Shown here in pieces: positions 6,030-8,061 of a DNA stretch of 8,061 bases. Within the stretch, counting starts at the first letter, position 1. Each line of letters starts with the position of its first letter. The notes under the pieces are model-generated. The model was given only the letters and a program-made list of their open reading frames with translations. It did not search any database and was not told where the DNA came from. The position numbers and the translations under genes are program-made. Source of the DNA: Lachnospiraceae bacterium (GTDB lineage: Bacteria; Bacillota; Clostridia; Lachnospirales; Lachnospiraceae); assembly GCA_022790905.1 (NCBI GenBank), contig JAAVYC010000005.1, positions 1-8,061 on the forward strand. The letters run 5' to 3'.

Positions 6030-7199
6030 ATGAAATTTAAAATTTTATCAAAAAAAGGAGCTGCATTAGCTCTTTCTACGGTACTTGCTTTCGGAAGTTT
6101 TGCTGTTTTTGCTCAGGAAAGTACCTTTAGTACCGATATTGGGTCAACTGCTTCGGATGGCTCAACAGATCAAACAGATCCGGAAGTTGTTAAAGTTGAA
6201 TCCGTAACGTTAAACAAGACAACACTTGGATTGGAAATCGGCGGAACCGATACCCTGACAGCTACAGTAAAGCCAGATAATGCGACAAATAAAGATAAGA
6301 TTATTTGGAGCTCAAGCAATCCAGGCGTAGCGACTGTTGTAAATGGAAAAGTGACGGCAAAAGTGGCGGGAACCACTCAGGTTACTGCTACAGTAGACGG
6401 CGTAAAATCAAATACTTGTGTGGTCACCGTCAATCCAGCAAAACCGGTAGTTGTCAATGCGACAGGAATTAGCCTAAATAAAAAGAGTGCAACGATTGTA
6501 AAAGGCAAAACAGTAACGTTAAGAGCAACGGTGACGCCGGCTGGTGCGACAAATAAAACTGTTAAATGGTCGACTTCTAACAAGAAAATTGCAACAGTAG
6601 ATAAAAACGGTAAAGTAAAAGGAGTTGCAAAGGGAACGGCAAAGATTACCGCTACAACACACAATAACAAGAAAGTAACCTGCAAGATCACAGTGGCTGC
6701 AACGACGGCAAAAGCAAAAAGTGTTCCTGTTCAGGTGAAAAAGTCTGTTCAATTAAAAAATGTTTTGAATATTTATCCGACAAGCGATAAGATTTCAAAA
6801 TGTGCGGTAGACAAAAAAGGTAAGAAATTTGTGACAGTTACAAATGCCGGAAAAGTGACCGGAAAGAAAGCCGGAACAGCAAAAGTCACAGTGACTATGA
6901 AAAGCGGTGCGAAAGCAACTGTTACCGTAAAAGTTCAAAAGGGAAAAGTGACTACAAAGAGCCTTAAGATGAGTGCAAAAAAACTCACACTGAAAAAAGG
7001 CAAAAAAGCGACATTGACAGTGACAAGAAATCCACTGACGGCAACAGAGAAAATCACATGGAAAACTTCTAATAAAAAAATTGCGACTGTAAAAAATGGT
7101 AAAATTACAGCGAAGAAAAAAGGAAAAGCAACCATTACGGCGCAATGTAAAGTTGGAAAGAAAACGATAAAAGCAACCTGCAAAGTGACGGTGAAATAA
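6030..7199 (+). CDS. Secreted BIG2 (bacterial Ig-like group 2) repeat protein
   Basis: 389 residues. A Sec signal peptide has basic residues at 2-9, a hydrophobic core at about 10-25 and likely cleavage after FAVFA (28). An acidic Ser/Thr-rich linker (29-55) follows. Four BIG2-type beta-sandwich repeats lie at about 56-134, 144-222, 229-302 and 309-388, with recurring W.(T/S)SN....ATV..GKV.A...GT..(V/I)TA patterns. Tryptophans 93, 179 and 344 mark repeats 1, 2 and 4; repeat 3 lacks the W-SSN segment and is degenerate. The mature protein would be extracellular or wall-bound. There is no LPXTG motif, lipobox, SLH or choline-binding repeat, and no enzymatic domain. Lysines rise from 7 to 16, 20 and 24 across the repeats, giving a very basic C-terminus that could bind anionic wall polymers (inference). 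The gene has its own strong promoter and terminator. BIG2 proteins act in surface structure or adhesion; the ligand is unknown. Confidence 0.9.
   Translation: MKFKILSKKGAALALSTVLAFGSFAVFAQESTFSTDIGSTASDGSTDQTDPEVVKVESVTLNKTTLGLEIGGTDTLTATVKPDNATNKDKIIWSSSNPGVATVVNGKVTAKVAGTTQVTATVDGVKSNTCVVTVNPAKPVVVNATGISLNKKSATIVKGKTVTLRATVTPAGATNKTVKWSTSNKKIATVDKNGKVKGVAKGTAKITATTHNNKKVTCKITVAATTAKAKSVPVQVKKSVQLKNVLNIYPTSDKISKCAVDKKGKKFVTVTNAGKVTGKKAGTAKVTVTMKSGAKATVTVKVQKGKVTTKSLKMSAKKLTLKKGKKATLTVTRNPLTATEKITWKTSNKKIATVKNGKITAKKKGKATITAQCKVGKKTIKATCKVTVK
6198..7196 (+). repeat. Four tandem BIG2-coding repeats
   Basis: Four successive segments of about 75-80 codons encode the Ig-like repeats, at roughly 6195-6431, 6459-6695, 6714-6935 and 6954-7193. 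They are similar at protein level, for example TSNKKIATV in repeats 2 and 4, but diverged in nucleotides, so recent tandem duplication is not evident. Lysine codons dominate the later units. Confidence 0.75.
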
Positions 7200-7214
7200 T
7201 ACATGCGTTTATGC

Positions 7215-7251
7215 AAAAAAGGGAATCCTACTTCTTAGGATTCTCTTTTTT
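7215..7251 (+). terminator. Intrinsic terminator after the BIG2 gene
   Basis: An 8-bp perfect stem, GAATCCTA (7223-7230) with TAGGATTC (7236-7243), has a 5-nt loop. It can extend by two outer pairs (G-T, then G-C) and is followed by six Ts at 7246-7251. Six As at 7215-7220 precede the stem, so it could also work on the other strand. It separates the surface-protein gene from the deacetylase gene. Confidence 0.93.
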
Positions 7252-7260
7252 ATCCCCAAG

Positions 7261-7270
7261 GTTACGTAAC
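7261..7270. promoter_or_regulatory. 10-bp perfect palindrome GTTACGTAAC, possible operator
   Basis: A fully symmetric GTTACGTAAC lies between the terminator and the deacetylase gene, about 20 bp before a TATACT that could be a -10 box. Its position suits a dimeric regulator, but no family can be named from the sequence. Confidence 0.3.
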
Positions 7271-7296
7271 TTATAGGAATAAAAAACACATATACT
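7268..7296 (+). promoter_or_regulatory. Tentative promoter of the deacetylase gene
   Basis: TATACT (7291-7296) is a good -10 box, but the sequence 17 bp upstream (AACTTA, 7268-7273) is a poor -35. A sporulation sigma factor might use this region, as known for pdaA of Bacillus subtilis (SigG). I could not fit a convincing SigF/SigG consensus with correct spacing. Confidence 0.3.
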
Positions 7297-7334
7297 GATA
7301 GAATTTTAATAAGAATAAGTTTTAGGGATTTTCA

Positions 7335-8061
7335 GTGAGAATAAAAGAGATAAAAGAGAAAAAGGGAAAAAAGAAAATAAGGTTTAAAATTCCCAAGATT
7401 CAGAAGAAAGAAATTTCAAAAAAGAAAGCGGCTATCGCTTTTGTGGGAGCACTTGTCCTGTTTTTAGCAGGTAATGGTATGGCCTCATTGGCAAATCAGT
7501 GCATGAATACGTTTCGGACAGTCAAAAACCAGGCAGATAACTGGGGACTCGGTTTTGGAGCGGAGGGAACACAGCCGACGGGAAACGCGACACCGGATGA
7601 ATTAAAAGAATACGATGCCTATTTTTTAGGGGATGCAAAAGAAAAGATTCTTTATTTGACTTTCGATTGCGGATATGAAAATGGCAATACGGAGGCAATT
7701 TTAAAAGCGCTTAAAAAACATAATGTAAAGGCGACTTTCTTTGTTGTGGGTAATTTTTTAGAGACCAGCCCAGATCTCATCAAAAAGATGACGGAGGAAG
7801 GGCATACTGTGGGAAACCATACCTATCACCATCCAGATATGTCCTCTATTTCCGATCAAGAATCTTTTCAAAAGGAGATGGATGATGTCTCGAAATTGTA
7901 TCAAGAAATCACCGGAAAAGAAATGACCAAATATTATCGCCCGCCTCAGGGAAAATACAGTACACAAAACCTGAAAATGGCAAAGGAACTTGGCTATAAG
8001 ACTTTTTTCTGGAGTCTTGCTTATGTGGATTGGAATGTGGATGCCCAGCCGACAAAAGAGG
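7335..8061 (+). CDS. pdaA: PdaA-type polysaccharide deacetylase, membrane anchored (3' end outside window)
   Basis: 242 codons are visible, with no stop before the window end. GTG 7335 is chosen because AGGGA (7324-7328) lies 6 nt upstream, and the first in-frame ATG (codon 49) would cut into the membrane helix. The protein has a very basic cytoplasmic tail (1-31, 14 lysines), a signal-anchor helix (about 32-52), a linker, and a NodB fold from about 95. Visible motifs are TFDCGYENG (109-117), the metal-type H..xH pair His162/His166 in NHTYHH, RPPQGKYS (202-209) and FWSLAYVDW (225-233). These match PdaA, which removes acetyl groups from N-acetylmuramic acid as a step to muramic delta-lactam in spore cortex. 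Cys112 sits where classical NodB enzymes have the metal Asp; PdaA-branch enzymes also depart from Asp there. A vegetative peptidoglycan deacetylase role is possible. Confidence 0.85.
   Translation, partial: MRIKEIKEKKGKKKIRFKIPKIQKKEISKKKAAIAFVGALVLFLAGNGMASLANQCMNTFRTVKNQADNWGLGFGAEGTQPTGNATPDELKEYDAYFLGDAKEKILYLTFDCGYENGNTEAILKALKKHNVKATFFVVGNFLETSPDLIKKMTEEGHTVGNHTYHHPDMSSISDQESFQKEMDDVSKLYQEITGKEMTKYYRPPQGKYSTQNLKMAKELGYKTFFWSLAYVDWNVDAQPTKE

Noticed and set aside
6195..7196. CRISPR-like or simple-repeat array
   Set aside because: The repetition is at protein level (Ig-like repeats); there are no identical short repeats with unique spacers.
6170..7216. Several open frames on the minus strand opposite the BIG2 gene
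   Set aside because: They arise from the lysine- and threonine-rich coding of the sense gene, giving Phe/Val-rich shadow proteins without ribosome binding sites.
7758..7967. 69-codon open frame opposite the deacetylase
   Set aside because: It is antisense to conserved NodB coding sequence and has no support as a gene.

Overview
The window looks like chromosomal DNA from a low-GC, endospore-forming-type Firmicute, most likely a clostridium of the Lachnospiraceae. The grounds are the AT-rich composition, strong AGGAGG-type ribosome binding sites, SigA-like promoters, a secreted BIG2-repeat protein and a PdaA-type deacetylase. No rRNA, tRNA, CRISPR array, transposase or phage gene was found. 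The genus is an inference.

Region 1 (1-4538, plus strand) is the end of a tightly packed operon of membrane proteins. In order it holds the tail of a small EamA/SMR-type transporter subunit, a second such subunit overlapping it by 8 nt, a divergent acyltransferase-3-like membrane protein, a 693-residue polytopic protein with a large C-terminal domain, and an acyltransferase-3 gene split by a one-base frameshift in a run of seven Ts. The set resembles envelope-glycan decoration systems, in which a lipid-linked sugar is flipped across the membrane, transferred by a multi-membrane-span enzyme and acylated. That role is inferred from gene families and order. The promoter and any cytoplasmic glycosyltransferase would lie upstream of the window.

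Region 2 (4559-5872, minus strand) is a single GT-C-type glycosyltransferase gene converging on the operon. It has its own near-consensus promoter.

Region 3 (5873-6029) is a compact divergent promoter region serving the GT-C gene leftward and the BIG2 gene rightward.

Region 4 (6030-7251) is a monocistronic gene for a secreted protein of four BIG2-type Ig-like repeats. It ends in a clear intrinsic terminator. Lysine content rises repeat by repeat and there is no covalent anchor signal, which suggests electrostatic attachment to the cell wall.

Region 5 (7252-8061) has a short leader with a 10-bp palindrome, then a GTG-started, membrane-anchored polysaccharide deacetylase of the PdaA type, cut by the window end.

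The common theme is envelope biology: glycan decoration, a wall-associated surface protein and peptidoglycan modification. The observation most worth checking is the acyltransferase frameshift, which falls exactly on the canonical slippery heptamer T_TTT_TTA.
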